Shown: positions 51,825 through 61,521 of the stretch, one piece after another
Layout of the letters: each line of letters begins with the position of its first letter
Position numbering within the stretch: position 1 is the stretch's first letter
NCBI RefSeq assembly: GCF_002845745.1
Contig: NZ_PIUM01000018.1
Span: 1 to 64,000 of the forward strand
Origin: Telmatospirillum siberiense
GTDB lineage: Bacteria > Pseudomonadota > Alphaproteobacteria > Rhodospirillales > Magnetospirillaceae
Direction of reading: 5' to 3'
Length of the DNA stretch: 64,000 bases
Position numbers and translations under genes: made by a program
Notes under the pieces: generated by a model
Told to the model about the DNA's origin: nothing
Seen by the model: the letters and a program-made list of their open reading frames with translations, nothing else
The model's database searches: none

Positions 51825-52739
51825 ATGGCTCGATCGAACGTCTTTCCTGCGCTACAGATGTTCCCCGCTTTCAGCTCTGTGCTGGAGTTGTTCAAGCCGA
51901 TCACCTGGTTCGCCCCGATGTGGGCTTTCCTGTGTGGCGCCGTCTCGTCGGGGGTTCCGCTCCTTTCCCATTGCCTGGTGTTGTCGGCGGGACTCCTTCT
52001 CGCAGGCCCTCTGGTTTGTGCCACCAGTCAGGCCGTCAATGACTGGTTCGATCGTCATGTCGATGCCATCAACGAGCCTGGCCGGCCAATTCCGTCGGGG
52101 CGGATTCCCGGATATTGGGGACTGGGAATCGCCATAGGCTGGACGGTCTTTTCGTTGCTGTTCTCCTCTCTTCTCGGTTTCTGGGTTTTCTGGGCGGCAA
52201 CCCTTGGTCTTGTTCTGTCCTGGATATACAGCGCGCCGCCTTTTCGATTGAAGCAAAGTGGATGGTGGGGGGCCGCCACCGTTGCATTGTCCTACGAAGG
52301 CATCACCTGGTTCACCGGCGCCGCGGTGCTGAGCGGCTCCTTGCCGGACTGGCATAGTCTGTTGCTGGCCCTGTTTTATAGCATCGGCGCCCACGGCATC
52401 ATGACGCTCAACGACTTTAAGGCGATGGATGGCGATCGTCAGATGGGCATACGGTCGCTTCCGGTGATGTTTGGCGCCGATGGGGCGGCCCGCTTTGCCT
52501 GTGCGACGATGGCCATTCCCCAAATGATCGTCGTGGTCGAACTCTGGCTTTGGGGGGGGGGGCAATTTTCCGTCGCCGTCGGACTTCTGGTCTTCGCCCA
52601 ATCCCTGCTGATGATTCGTCTGCTTCGCAATCCCCGCAAATTCGCCCCTTGGTATAATGCGACCGGGACGACCCTTTACGTTCTGGGGATGCTGATCGCA
52701 GCCTTTGCCGTGCGCGCAATCGTCGCGGGACAGCCATGA
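51825..52739 (+). CDS. bchG: Bacteriochlorophyll synthase
   Basis: A 304-residue UbiA-family prenyltransferase with about nine helices that attaches a geranylgeranyl or phytyl tail to bacteriochlorophyllide a. The aspartate-rich site is complete (VNDWFDRHVDAINEPGRPIP, about residues 80-99), and the second motif DFKAMDGDRQMGIRSLPVMF is present. An 11-base G run (52552-52562) encodes WGGG in a loop between late helices, in frame. The stop overlaps the following transporter gene start (ATGA). Confidence 0.96.
   Translation: MARSNVFPALQMFPAFSSVLELFKPITWFAPMWAFLCGAVSSGVPLLSHCLVLSAGLLLAGPLVCATSQAVNDWFDRHVDAINEPGRPIPSGRIPGYWGLGIAIGWTVFSLLFSSLLGFWVFWAATLGLVLSWIYSAPPFRLKQSGWWGAATVALSYEGITWFTGAAVLSGSLPDWHSLLLALFYSIGAHGIMTLNDFKAMDGDRQMGIRSLPVMFGADGAARFACATMAIPQMIVVVELWLWGGGQFSVAVGLLVFAQSLLMIRLLRNPRKFAPWYNATGTTLYVLGMLIAAFAVRAIVAGQP
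52552..52562 (+). repeat. Eleven-guanine homopolymer within bchG
   Basis: Eleven consecutive G bases lie inside the bchG frame, where the current count keeps the frame open (tgg ggg ggg ggg caa). Runs of this length are prone to slippage during replication and to miscounting in sequencing. A change of one base would truncate BchG after about 245 residues. Confidence 0.9.
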
Positions 52740-54089
52740 CCGGTTGCTGGCTCGGATGGTTGGGTATCGTGCGAATGGGCTTGGTGCAGACGGCCATTGG
52801 CGCAATTGCCGTGCTGACAACGGTGACGCTGAACAGGATCATGGTCGTCGAGATGGCGTTGCCCGCCGGTCTACCGGCCGCTTTCATCGCTTGGCATTAT
52901 TTCGTGCAATTGTCTCGTCCGGGTTGGGGGCATCGCTCCGATCGCGGGCACAATCGGGTCCGTTGGATTCTTCTCGGGATGGGGATTCTGGCGCTCGGCG
53001 CTCTGCTCGCGGTGGACGCGACCATTGCCATGAAGGACGCGCCGGTCCTCGGTGTGGGGCTTGGAATCGTGGCTTATACCATGATCGGTGGCGGGGTCGC
53101 TGCGAGCGGAACGTCGCTTCTGGCTTTGCTGTCGACCAGAGTGGAGCCGGCTCGGAGACCGGCTGCCGCGGCTATCGCCTGGATCATGATGATCGCAGGA
53201 ATAGTGCTGACCGCGGGAGTGGCCGGCCAGATGCTCGATCCTTTTTCACCGCAGCGATTGGTGGCTGTCGCGTCCTGTCTTGTCGCCATCGCTCTGATCG
53301 TGGTTTTGCTGGCGGTGAGGGGTATGACGGCGGGAAGTTCATCCCTGAAAACCGAGACATCCCTGAAGACGATGGAAGCGCCTTCCGGTTTTATCAAAAC
53401 CATTCGTCAGACGTGGCGGGAACGTCTTGCTCGCGAATTCGCCATCTTCATTTTCATCTCGATGCTGGCTTATAGCGCCCAGGAGTTGATTCTGGAGCCC
53501 TACGCCGGTTTGGTTTTCGGTATGTCCCTGGGAAAATCGACGCAATTGGCAGGCATCCAGCATGCCGGTGTCCTGGTGGGGATGGTTCTGGCGGGTGGAC
53601 TGGGAACGTACGTCCGTGGTGATAGAACGCTGTTCATGAGGCGTTGCACCTTTTGGGGGTGCCTTGCCTCGGCGGCTGCTCTGGTGGGATTGGCCGTTGC
53701 CGGATTCCTGGCTTGGCCGCTCATGCCATTGGTTTTCGCGTTGGGTCTGGCCAACGGGGCTTTCGCGGTATCGGCGCTGGGCCTGATGATGTCTTTCGCC
53801 GGACGGGAAGGGCAATGTCGCGAAGGAATCCGGGTCGGCGTCTGGGGGGGCCGCGCAGGCGAGCGCCTTTGGCCTTGGCGGTTTCACCGGAGCGACGGCG
53901 CTGTCCCTGATGCGCCAATGGGTGGGAACGGGGCCGATGGCTTTCGCCGTTGTTTTCGCGGGTGAAAGCGCCTGTTTTGTTCTGGCGGCCGCGCTTGTCC
54001 TGCGGTTGGGCCGTGCCGATGGAGAAACGTCGCGTTCCTTGCCGCTGCGGCTTCCGGCGGGAGGGCTTGAAAAGGGAGGGGTGTCGTGA
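52736..54089 (+). CDS. BCD-family (PucC-like) transporter, frameshifted near the C-terminus
   Basis: A PucC/LhaA-like 12-helix protein of the BCD family, in the place of the bchG-bchP intergenic transporter seen in other purple bacteria. It shows LVQTAIGAIAVLTTVTLNRI, RPGWGHRSDRGHNRVRWIL and QELILEPYAGLVFGMS. In the given sequence the frame is broken after REGIRVGVWG: a run of seven G at 53844-53850 shifts it, and the frame then stops at 53965. With six G the protein continues as AAQASAFGLGGFTGATALSL and further helices to a stop at 54087-54089, overlapping the bchP start as GTGA. This overlap supports the corrected frame. It is either a sequencing error, a real mutation, or a slippage switch. 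Confidence 0.85.
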
Positions 54090-55288
54090 CGATCGGCGAT
54101 ACGCTTTTCGATGTCGTCGTCGTTGGGGGAGGGCCGGCTGGGGCCACTGCTGCCAACGATTTGGCACGTTCCGGGTTAAAAGTGGCTCTTCTCGACCGTG
54201 CCGGACGGGTCAAACCTTGTGGCGGGGCGGTCCCTCCCCGCTTGCTCAAAGATTTCGATATCCCCGATGATCTCCTGGTCGCTCGCGTTCGATCGGCGCG
54301 AATCATCGCTCCCTCGCATCGTATGATCGATATGCCTATCGAGGGCGGTTTCGTCGGAATGGTCGATCGAGCGTCGTTCGATCCCTGGCTTCGGCGACGG
54401 GCGGCGGCTTCCGGCGCCGTGCTGTTCCGGGGGGCTTTTCTGCGTATCGATCGCGATGACGATGGCCTCCCGCAGGTGGTCTATCGGGCGTCTCCGGCCG
54501 GAGGAGAGGAGGGGGCGGTCCGGTTGAGAACGAAAGTGGTGATCGGTGCCGATGGCGCCATGTCGCAGGTCGCCCGTCAGGAAATCCCTGGCAGAGGGCA
54601 CACGAAAACCGTCTTCGCCTATCACGAGATCATCCGCACACCGCAACTTTGTGACGGCCTATTCGATGGAACGCGCTGTGACATCTACTATCAAGGGGTC
54701 ATATCGCCCGATTTTTACGGTTGGATCTTTCCGCACGGCGACATCGTCAGTGTCGGCGTTGGAAGTGCGAGAAAAGGCTTTTCGTTACGCAAATCGGTTC
54801 AGACATTGCGTGCCGCGGCCGGTCTTACATCCTGCGAGACTTTACGCAGGGAAGGGGCCCCCATTCCGGCCCGGCCGTTGAAGACGTGGGATAATGGCAA
54901 GGATGTCATTCTGGCAGGGGATGCTGCGGGGGTTGTCGCCCCCGCCTCGGGTGAGGGCATCTATTACGCGATGAGCGGCGGCCGGCTGGCCGCCGAGGCG
55001 GTACATGCCTTTCTCGTGACCGGAGATCCCTATTGTTTGGCGCAAGCCCGGCGCCGATTTATGAAGGCGCATGGCTTGGTCTTCGGAATTCTGGGGATCT
55101 TGCAGTATGTCTGGTACAGCAGCGATGCCCGCCGCGAGCGATTCGTGGCGATGTGCGCCAATCCCGACGTCCAGAGGCTGACGTGGGAGTCCTATATGAA
55201 CAAGGAACTGGCGAGGTCCCGGCCGGGCGTCCATTTGCGTATCCTGTTCCACGACATCGCCCATCTGCTCGGAATGGCGAAGACATGA
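54086..55288 (+). CDS. bchP: Geranylgeranyl reductase BchP
   Basis: A 400-residue FAD-dependent enzyme that reduces the geranylgeranyl tail of bacteriochlorophyll to phytyl. The dinucleotide fold is VVVVGGGPAGATAANDLARS (residues 10-29), followed by CGGAVPPRLLKDF; the FAD-ribityl motif GWIFPHGDIVSVGVGS and VILAGDAAGVVAPASGEGIY are intact. The GTG start at 54086 overlaps the corrected stop of the transporter gene, and its stop overlaps tspO (ATGA). Confidence 0.95.
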   Translation: MTIGDTLFDVVVVGGGPAGATAANDLARSGLKVALLDRAGRVKPCGGAVPPRLLKDFDIPDDLLVARVRSARIIAPSHRMIDMPIEGGFVGMVDRASFDPWLRRRAAASGAVLFRGAFLRIDRDDDGLPQVVYRASPAGGEEGAVRLRTKVVIGADGAMSQVARQEIPGRGHTKTVFAYHEIIRTPQLCDGLFDGTRCDIYYQGVISPDFYGWIFPHGDIVSVGVGSARKGFSLRKSVQTLRAAAGLTSCETLRREGAPIPARPLKTWDNGKDVILAGDAAGVVAPASGEGIYYAMSGGRLAAEAVHAFLVTGDPYCLAQARRRFMKAHGLVFGILGILQYVWYSSDARRERFVAMCANPDVQRLTWESYMNKELARSRPGVHLRILFHDIAHLLGMAKT

Positions 55289-55791
55289 TCCCGAACCGTC
55301 CGTCCGTCCGCGGTTCGGTAATGGTTGCCGCGGTGGCGGCGATTGTTGTTGCCATGGCCGGTGGAAATTTTACCGATGTCGGTTCTTGGTATCAAAGCCT
55401 GAAAACGCCGTCATGGAAGCCGCCGGCGGCGGCCTTTCCGGTGATTTGGGCCGTGATTGCCACCTTGACCGCCGCATCCGGCTTGGTGGTCTGGGGGCGT
55501 TCGTCAGAAGTGACCCGCGGGCGATGGGCTTACCGGCAGAGGCTTCTCACGCTTTTCCTGATCAATGGCCTGTTGAACATGTTGTGGGGCCTTATTTTTT
55601 TTCACGTCCGGCGGCCGGATCTGGCGCTTATCGAGGGGGGCGCGCTTTGGCTTTCGACGCTGGTCATGGTCGCCATCGTCTATCGCCGATCGCTTTTCGC
55701 CGGCATTTTGCTGCTGCCTTATCTCCTGTGGGTGAGTATCGCATCACGGCTGAACTATGAGGTTGTGCTGCTGAATGGTCCTTTCGGCTGA
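55285..55791 (+). CDS. tspO: TspO/CrtK tryptophan-rich sensory protein
   Basis: A 168-residue outer- or inner-membrane protein of the TspO/MBR family with five helices. Conserved W/P features are GSWYQSLKTPSWKPPAAAFP and LINGLLNMLWGLIFF, then SRLNYEVVLLNG. In Rhodobacter TspO modulates expression of photosynthesis genes, possibly through tetrapyrrole export or sensing. About 12 residues precede the first helix, and the start at 55285 is the ATGA overlap with bchP. Confidence 0.92.
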   Translation: MIPNRPSVRGSVMVAAVAAIVVAMAGGNFTDVGSWYQSLKTPSWKPPAAAFPVIWAVIATLTAASGLVVWGRSSEVTRGRWAYRQRLLTLFLINGLLNMLWGLIFFHVRRPDLALIEGGALWLSTLVMVAIVYRRSLFAGILLLPYLLWVSIASRLNYEVVLLNGPFG

Positions 55792-55824
55792 CGGCGGTAC
55801 CGGCGTCCCGACGAAGGAGCGACG

Positions 55825-56088
55825 ATGAGCGCATTTTTGGCGTCTGGTCAGGCGGTTGATTGCATCCTGGCCGTTCTTCTCGTGGAAATTCTGGTGGTAG
55901 GTCTTCGGCGTGGCGGGTGCGGCGCCGGACAGCGCCTGATAAGCATGATCATCGCCGCTTTGCCGGGGGGGTGTCTGCTGCTGGCGCTCAAGGCGGCCTT
56001 GTCCGGTGCCGGGCCAATGTGGGTGGGCATCTGGCTGGCTCTGTCCTTTCCAACACATCTGGCCGATCTTTGGCGCCGGCCCCCGTGA
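55825..56088 (+). CDS. Small membrane protein at the end of the bchG operon
   Basis: An 87-residue protein with three hydrophobic segments (VDCILAVLLVEILVVGL, LISMIIAALPGGCLLLALKA, MWVGIWLALSFPTHLADLW). I do not assign a family with certainty. It begins 33 bases after tspO with GAAGGAGCGACG as ribosome-binding site, is on the same strand, and is probably co-transcribed. The puf operon terminator follows on the other strand. Its place suggests a minor role in the photosynthetic membrane, which is inference. Confidence 0.65.
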   Translation: MSAFLASGQAVDCILAVLLVEILVVGLRRGGCGAGQRLISMIIAALPGGCLLLALKAALSGAGPMWVGIWLALSFPTHLADLWRRPP

Positions 56089-56119
56089 CGGGGAGGGATT
56101 TATGAAACCTGGCGGTCAA

Positions 56120-56153
56120 AAAAAAGCCGGCCTCCCAATTGCAGGGAGGCCGG
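56120..56153 (-). terminator. Rho-independent terminator of the puf operon
   Basis: On the minus strand a perfect 10-bp GC stem (ccggcctccc/gggaggccgg, plus-strand 56127-56136 and 56144-56153; 7-base loop) is followed by eight T. It lies 54 bases after the pufM stop and ends the bchCXYZ-pufBALM transcript. On the plus strand it may also slow readthrough from the tspO side. Confidence 0.9.
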
Positions 56154-56207
56154 TTTGAGTTTGGGGGGGAGTTCTTTCCTGTTCAGTGAGCCGATGAGAG
56201 CGCGTTC

Positions 56208-57161
56208 CTAATTGGGGAGCGAGGGAGCGATATAAGGATCGGGGAAGGCGTAATGGTGCAATACAGCCCAGTCGCGCCACTGATCCACCACCGTTCCGGT
56301 CAGCAGAATGCCGATGCCACCGGTGAGTGGGGTAAGGATGGCGAACCACCACGCCCAACGATGAATTGATTCCATGGTGGCGTTGAAGCCCATCGTCCAG
56401 CGCCAGAACAAGGCGGCGCGTTCCGATGCGGTACCGCGATCGGAGATCTGGTCAAGTTCCCGGTCGCCGCCGTAGCGGGTGACCGCCAGGATCGTCGCGC
56501 CATGCATGGCAAACAACAGGGCGGAGCCATACAGGAAGGCAATCGAGAGGCAGTGGAACGGATTGTAAAAAAGATTGCCGTGCATGAGCGAAAAATTATT
56601 GGTCCAGTCGAGATGTGGGAAGATGCCGAAGGGAACCGCCTCGCTCCAACTGCCGATCATGATGGGCCGGATGAAGCCCAGGACCAGGTAAAGCCAGATC
56701 GCCGATGCGAACGCCCAGGCGACATGGGTGCCCAGGCCAAGCTGCCGGGCGCGCCGATAGGTGCGAAGCCACCACAACAGTAAGGACGCCGTCAGGAAAA
56801 AGCCGGTTATCAGCCACCAGCCCCCCTCTTGAAGCGGAGGCATGATCTGCAATCCGTATTTCGGCAAAGGCGGATTTAGGGACAACCACGGTAGATGAAC
56901 GATGAATTTGATCGGGTCCCAACCGACAGACGCCCACATATTGAGACCGATGATTTCGATGGCGATAAAACCAAAGAAAAGGGAGGTCAAACCCAATCCG
57001 CCCAGATAGACGGGGCCGACTTGAGCGCTGCCGATCTTTCCCAGCCAGTAAGATAGAAAGGGCTGTCCGGACCGTCCGTAAGAGCTCGAGCGAAGGGGAA
57101 CGCCATCCTCCGGGTCGGCTATGACCTGGATCTGCGTGAAGATATTCTGATATCCGGCCAT
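56208..57161 (-). CDS. pufM: Photosynthetic reaction centre M subunit
   Basis: A 317-residue, five-helix subunit. It starts [20 protein letters not shown]; the block [20 protein letters not shown] contains the special-pair histidine, and the EDTFFRDL-like region of L has its M equivalent in [40 protein letters not shown] contains the iron-ligand histidine. It binds QA, iron and the M side of the pigment set. No pufC follows; instead a terminator, so the reaction centre lacks a bound tetrahaem cytochrome encoded here. Confidence 0.97.
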   Translation of the reverse strand: MAGYQNIFTQIQVIADPEDGVPLRSSSYGRSGQPFLSYWLGKIGSAQVGPVYLGGLGLTSLFFGFIAIEIIGLNMWASVGWDPIKFIVHLPWLSLNPPLPKYGLQIMPPLQEGGWWLITGFFLTASLLLWWLRTYRRARQLGLGTHVAWAFASAIWLYLVLGFIRPIMIGSWSEAVPFGIFPHLDWTNNFSLMHGNLFYNPFHCLSIAFLYGSALLFAMHGATILAVTRYGGDRELDQISDRGTASERAALFWRWTMGFNATMESIHRWAWWFAILTPLTGGIGILLTGTVVDQWRDWAVLHHYAFPDPYIAPSLPN

Positions 57162-57173
57162 GGTGCATACTCC

Positions 57174-58034
57174 TCACATTCCGGGGCCAGCGTAGGGCGC
57201 CGGTATGGCCCCGCCCGGATCGACCAGTTGCCACAGGGGCAACCACCATTGATCCCAGCCTTGCGACCAGTAGGGGCCTGCGATGACGATGCAAACGACG
57301 CTGAAAAATGCGGCGGAAAGGGCCAGGAACAAACCCAGCCGATGAATGCCGAGTGGACCGATGGAATATCCGATCAGATCGCGAAAGAAGGTGTCTTCGT
57401 GCGACGAGGTCTTCATTTCCTCACCATGGCCCGGATTGGATGCGGACAAAATCACCGATCCGTGCAGCGCCAGGGCCAGGGTGGTGGTGAAAAAGAAGGT
57501 GATCGCGATCATGTGCGCGGGATTGTAATGGAAGTTCCCGAACTCATAGCCGGTCGTCGAAACCCAGTCCAAGTGGCTGAAAATTCCGTATGGAAAAGCA
57601 TGTGCCCAGGCCCCCAATAGGACCGGACGGATCACGACCAGCGCGAAATAGGCGAAGATCGCAACGCCGAAAGCGACAGGGACATGATAGCCCATGCCGA
57701 GTTTTCGGCATATTTCCACCTCGCGGAGCGCCCATGAAATGAAGGCCCCCAGGGAGCAGACCGTGATGACCTGCCAAAGCCCGCCGGCTTTGAGCGGTGC
57801 CAGGCTGAGCCCATATTCGACGCCAGGCGGATTGATGGTGATCAGGAATGGGTTCCACACGCCCTGCAGCGCCGCGCCGTAAAAGATCAACGCGATGCCG
57901 AGCGAGGAAAACATCGCCGTCGTGACGCCGAAGAAACCGACGTAGAACGGTCCCATCCAGTAATCGAAAAGATCGCCCCCGAGGAGCGTCCCCCCGCGGA
58001 CTCGATATTTTTTTTCAAAACTCAGCAGTGCCAT
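57174..58034 (-). CDS. pufL: Photosynthetic reaction centre L subunit
   Basis: A 286-residue, five-helix subunit beginning [20 protein letters not shown]. It has the special-pair histidine in [20 protein letters not shown], the QB-site motif [20 protein letters not shown] and iron-ligand histidines ([23 protein letters not shown]). It pairs with PufM and is 12 bases upstream of it. The 125-base gap to pufA holds two hairpins. Confidence 0.97.
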   Translation of the reverse strand: MALLSFEKKYRVRGGTLLGGDLFDYWMGPFYVGFFGVTTAMFSSLGIALIFYGAALQGVWNPFLITINPPGVEYGLSLAPLKAGGLWQVITVCSLGAFISWALREVEICRKLGMGYHVPVAFGVAIFAYFALVVIRPVLLGAWAHAFPYGIFSHLDWVSTTGYEFGNFHYNPAHMIAITFFFTTTLALALHGSVILSASNPGHGEEMKTSSHEDTFFRDLIGYSIGPLGIHRLGLFLALSAAFFSVVCIVIAGPYWSQGWDQWWLPLWQLVDPGGAIPAPYAGPGM

Positions 58035-58090
58035 TTTTTTACCCCTCGGCCAGCTGGCGATGTAGCCATGTGCCCTTCCCTTGGTAGGGT

Positions 58091-58156
58091 GGGTAGACGA
58101 GTCCGCGGATGAAGGGCTCGCCTACCCTGGGTTGCTGGGAACCCTTTCGGGTTTCC
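58091..58156 (-). promoter_or_regulatory. Two intercistronic hairpins between pufA and pufL
   Basis: Reading the minus strand, the first stem is GGAAACCC-GAAA-GGGTTCCC (plus 58137-58156), closed by a stable GAAA tetraloop. The second, larger stem pairs 58091-58101 with 58117-58127 (11 bp, one mismatch). In Rhodobacter, hairpins at this place protect the pufBA part of the mRNA from 3' decay and raise LH1 over reaction-centre expression; the same role is inferred here. Confidence 0.7.
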
Positions 58157-58159
58157 GGC

Positions 58160-58345
58160 TTATGACGAGATGACGTCGCTGATAGTGGTAAGGGCGCCGG
58201 TCTTGACGGCCTTTCCCCCTTCGATCCAGTTGAAGCGGGTCGTGCTCAACAAGATGAAGTGAATCAGTAATGCCAGGGTGAACAGGAATACGGCCAACGC
58301 CACCAAGACGCGGCGCGGGTCGAACAATGTCCAGAGTCTCCACAT
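58160..58345 (-). CDS. pufA: Light-harvesting complex 1 alpha polypeptide
   Basis: A 61-residue LH1 alpha chain: cytoplasmic [20 protein letters not shown], then the helix with the bacteriochlorophyll histidine in [17 protein letters not shown]. It is close to the R. rubrum alpha polypeptide in the N-terminal and helix parts. The periplasmic tail ([20 protein letters not shown]) is species-specific and may be trimmed. AGGAGA stands 9 bases before the start. It follows pufB by 12 bases. Confidence 0.97.
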   Translation of the reverse strand: MWRLWTLFDPRRVLVALAVFLFTLALLIHFILLSTTRFNWIEGGKAVKTGALTTISDVISS

Positions 58346-58357
58346 GTCACTGGTCTC

Positions 58358-58588
58358 CTAAGAGAAGTAGCTGGAAATCAAGAGTTGGGCGGTGTTGACG
58401 CCAGACTCGATTGCCGAATAACCGTTGGGGCCAGGAATCCATGGGCGCCACAACCACACCAGTAAATGTGCGACGGCGGCAACCAAAGTGAAAACCACAA
58501 AGCTGAAAACGAATATACTGTGGAATTCCTTGGCTTCGGTTTCTGTGAGACCTGAGAGGGTCCCGCTACGCTCATCTCTGCTAACCAT
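58358..58588 (-). CDS. pufB: Light-harvesting complex 1 beta polypeptide with extended C-terminus
   Basis: A 76-residue LH1 beta chain. The family core [20 protein letters not shown] and [20 protein letters not shown] is intact, with the ligand histidine in AVAHLLVW. Most LH1 beta chains end shortly after the WRPWxPGPNGY segment; here about 18 residues follow ([19 protein letters not shown] region). Strong GGAGG lies about 7 bases upstream of the ATG. It is the first gene of the pufBALM unit, 135 bases after bchZ. Confidence 0.95.
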   Translation of the reverse strand: MVSRDERSGTLSGLTETEAKEFHSIFVFSFVVFTLVAAVAHLLVWLWRPWIPGPNGYSAIESGVNTAQLLISSYFS

Positions 58589-58723
58589 TAGTCACCTCCA
58601 AGAAGGGGCTTACCTTCGCCGTGGCAATATGCCTCGGCCATTTCCGACATACCGCGTTCCGGTCTGCCGACAGTGCGGCCGTCAATGCCGGCCAAGCCTT
58701 CCGTGACCCGTGCGGGAACGCGC

Positions 58724-60172
58724 TCATGCCACGTTCTCCCGTAAAATCTCCTTTGCCTGGTCGATATGCTCACGGGTCACCAACCTGTCTCCCGCCTGCA
58801 ATGCTGCGCGTTCGGTGGCATCGCGCAGGCGCTTCGCCGCCGAGATCCGCACCAGGGCGGGTTGCGCGTCGATCAAGGCGTCGAGGGCGGTCTTCGCGTC
58901 CGCGTCCCAAGGAAGGGCCGCGTGAAAACGGGCTGGCGTCGCTTCGATCTTGTCGAGCTGTCCGGCCAGCGGAAGGATGTTGAACAATGCATCGAACAAG
59001 GCGTTGCAGACCTCCTGGATCAGGTAGGTCGCACCCGAATAGCCCATGACCGGCGTACCCGTATGGCGGCGAATGATCGTGCCGGGGAACGAGGCCGGCA
59101 CAAAGATCGTCCGCGCACCGCATTCAGCGAGATAGATTCGCTCGTTAACGCTGCCGAACAGAACCAGCGGAGGCCTGTCCTGGATGGCTTGGCGGATCGC
59201 CTCGTTGTCGGATTTCACGCCGGCGGCGCGGCCAAAGGCGAAGGTACAGGGCAAGCCCATGTCGTCTTCGAGGAATTTACGGATACCCTTCGCGTAGGTT
59301 TCGGTCGCGACGACGGCGAAACTGGCGGTGGCGAAAAAGTCTTGGGTGACAGATCGCCACAAATCCCACAGAGGCTTGATGGTCGTTTGTTTTTCACGTT
59401 CGATGAATGGTTCGGGATCGAGACCGGTCAGCGCCGCCAACCGGTGCAGGAAGGCGGTCGTCGAATAAAGGCCGATGGGGGCCTGCAAATAGGGCCGGCC
59501 CAGCATTTCGCAAAGCTGGTGGCCGAATTCACGGTACAGGCAGACATTGACCTCGGCATCGGCCAGCTTATGGATGTCCGCCAACTGGCTGCCCAGCGGG
59601 AAGACCATATTGATCTGGCAGCCGATGCCCTCGACCAGACGGATGATCTCGGCGAGATCGGAGGGCATGTTGAAGACGCCATAGGTCGGACCGATGATAT
59701 TGACCCGTGGGCGCTCGCCTTCCTCGCGCTGTCTTGGTTTGCAATTTGTGTCAGGTCCGAAATGGCACCATAGCCAAAGCAGGGCGCGGTCGGTGCATTG
59801 CCACTGGTCCTCGTCGATGGTGCGAGGCAGGAATCGTTGGATTTTCGGGCCCGCCTCCGTTAAGCCTCCGCCGATCATTTCGGCGATCGAGCCGGTAACC
59901 ACCACCGCCGGCAAGGTTGGGTCCAGGGCCTCCCGGGCGCGCTTCATCGCGCGTTCGGTGCCTGTTTTCCCCAGCTCGTTCTCCCCCAGACCGGTGACGA
60001 CGATGGGAAGTTCCCGTGGCGGCAATGTGTCGGTGTAGTGCAACACCGAGGTGACCGGCAATGCCTCACAGCCGACCGGTCCGTCGATGATCACCTGCAG
60101 ACCTTTGAGCGCCGTAAAGGTGTAGACGGCCCCCCAATAGCCACCGGCGCGATCTTGGTCGAGAATCAGCAT
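58724..60172 (-). CDS. bchZ: Chlorophyllide a reductase subunit Z
   Basis: A 482-residue NifK/BchB-like subunit of the enzyme reducing ring B of chlorophyllide a. It has [20 protein letters not shown], the cluster site [40 protein letters not shown] and the C-terminal PVB-type helix region ending [20 protein letters not shown]. It overlaps bchY by 7 bases and is followed by the puf genes, an arrangement that lets puf transcription start inside bchZ. Confidence 0.96.
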   Translation of the reverse strand: MLILDQDRAGGYWGAVYTFTALKGLQVIIDGPVGCEALPVTSVLHYTDTLPPRELPIVVTGLGENELGKTGTERAMKRAREALDPTLPAVVVTGSIAEMIGGGLTEAGPKIQRFLPRTIDEDQWQCTDRALLWLWCHFGPDTNCKPRQREEGERPRVNIIGPTYGVFNMPSDLAEIIRLVEGIGCQINMVFPLGSQLADIHKLADAEVNVCLYREFGHQLCEMLGRPYLQAPIGLYSTTAFLHRLAALTGLDPEPFIEREKQTTIKPLWDLWRSVTQDFFATASFAVVATETYAKGIRKFLEDDMGLPCTFAFGRAAGVKSDNEAIRQAIQDRPPLVLFGSVNERIYLAECGARTIFVPASFPGTIIRRHTGTPVMGYSGATYLIQEVCNALFDALFNILPLAGQLDKIEATPARFHAALPWDADAKTALDALIDAQPALVRISAAKRLRDATERAALQAGDRLVTREHIDQAKEILRENVA

Positions 60173-61521
60173 GTCTTTCTCTCCCCGAGGGGCGGTTGCC
60201 TCTGTGTGGCCTGCTGCCAGATTCCCGCCGTAGGTCCGGTGCCGATCCCAGTGAAAAATTCCGACATGCGTGTGAATCTGGCCTTGTTCGTCATCGCGCC
60301 GTGGACGATCTGCGCCAGCGAGACGGCTCCCGCAGGTCCCATCAGCGGCCGCGCCGAAATCAGATTGGTGAAATAAAGGGCGGGCACCGAGCGGCTTTTG
60401 GCATGTTGCACGAGGGGGGGCGTGCCGATGGCGAGATCGGGGGAGAAGGTATCAACCGCCGCGATGTCGCGATCCAACGATGCCCGGTAGCAGACCTGTA
60501 CTCCTTGGGCTTCCAGCCAGTCGCGGTCAGGCGCCGACCAGGGGGTTTCCGGGCAGGCGGTTCCGACATAGGGAACGTCGGCTCCGCTTTCGACCAGCAA
60601 CCGGGCAACCAGGAGTTCGGATCCCTCATAACCGGACACGGTGATCCTGCCCTTGATCGGGCTGTCCGCCAGAGCCGCCCGAATACTGCTCAGCGCGGCA
60701 TTTTTGGCCCGATCGATCTTTGACCGGGCAATGCCGCAGGCCGCGCCAATGGCGTCGAGCCAGGCCGCCGTGGCGGCTTGGCCAACGGGGGCGGACGGAA
60801 TGACCGGCCGTCCGGCTTCTTCGAATTCACGAACGCAATTGCTGTAGAACGGATGGATCGCCGCCGCGATCGCGCAGTCGAGCGCACCATACAACTCTCG
60901 CCAGTCACGGGTGGGGACCATGGGGCCGGCCGCCAGCCCCAATGGGTCCAACAGGGCGTCGATGGAAACCGGATCCGCCGGAAACATCTCCCCCAGCAAA
61001 GCTACCGTCGGCTTGCCGCTGCGCGCGCGAGGCGGCGCCACGGCGCCTTGTTCGGCTTCCGCGCGGGCATATTTCAACATTGCTCCGGCCAGCACGTCCT
61101 TAGCCTCGGCATGGGTCGGAACACCAAAACCGGGCACGTCAATGCCGATGATTCGAACCCCGGCCACCTCTTGCGGCAATCGTTGCAATGGTACGCCCGA
61201 GGCGGTGGGGATGCAGAGATTGATCACCACGATCGCGTCATGGCGGGTCGGGTCGGCGAGCCGCAGGACCGCGTCGCGAATGTCTTCGAACAACCTGCCT
61301 TTCACCAGGGATTCCGAATTGAAGGGCACATATCCGACCGAGCGTCGCGCACCATAGAAATGCGAAATGAAGGTGAGGCCGTAGACGCAACAAGCCGAGC
61401 CCGTGAGGATGGTTGCGGTCCGGCGCATCCGCAGACCGACCCTGAGCGCTCCGAAGGCCGGGCACATGCTTTGCGGCTGGTCATGCGCACATTTGGGATA
61501 GGCGGCATCAGTCCTCATCAT
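60166..61521 (-). CDS. bchY: Chlorophyllide a reductase subunit Y
   Basis: A 451-residue NifD/BchN-like subunit. Cluster cysteines are in [20 protein letters not shown] and [35 protein letters not shown] and the late [19 protein letters not shown] are conserved. The start is one of two adjacent ATGs (61521, 61518) lying inside the 3' end of bchX, giving an overlap of about 14 bases. The frame is open further upstream but only overlaps bchX. Confidence 0.95.
   Translation of the reverse strand: MMRTDAAYPKCAHDQPQSMCPAFGALRVGLRMRRTATILTGSACCVYGLTFISHFYGARRSVGYVPFNSESLVKGRLFEDIRDAVLRLADPTRHDAIVVINLCIPTASGVPLQRLPQEVAGVRIIGIDVPGFGVPTHAEAKDVLAGAMLKYARAEAEQGAVAPPRARSGKPTVALLGEMFPADPVSIDALLDPLGLAAGPMVPTRDWRELYGALDCAIAAAIHPFYSNCVREFEEAGRPVIPSAPVGQAATAAWLDAIGAACGIARSKIDRAKNAALSSIRAALADSPIKGRITVSGYEGSELLVARLLVESGADVPYVGTACPETPWSAPDRDWLEAQGVQVCYRASLDRDIAAVDTFSPDLAIGTPPLVQHAKSRSVPALYFTNLISARPLMGPAGAVSLAQIVHGAMTNKARFTRMSEFFTGIGTGPTAGIWQQATQRQPPLGERKTC

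Noticed and set aside
58589-58723. A possible pufQ gene between bchZ and pufB
   Set aside because: The 135-base gap is too short for pufQ (about 74 codons), and the readable frame lacks the hydrophobic segment of PufQ.
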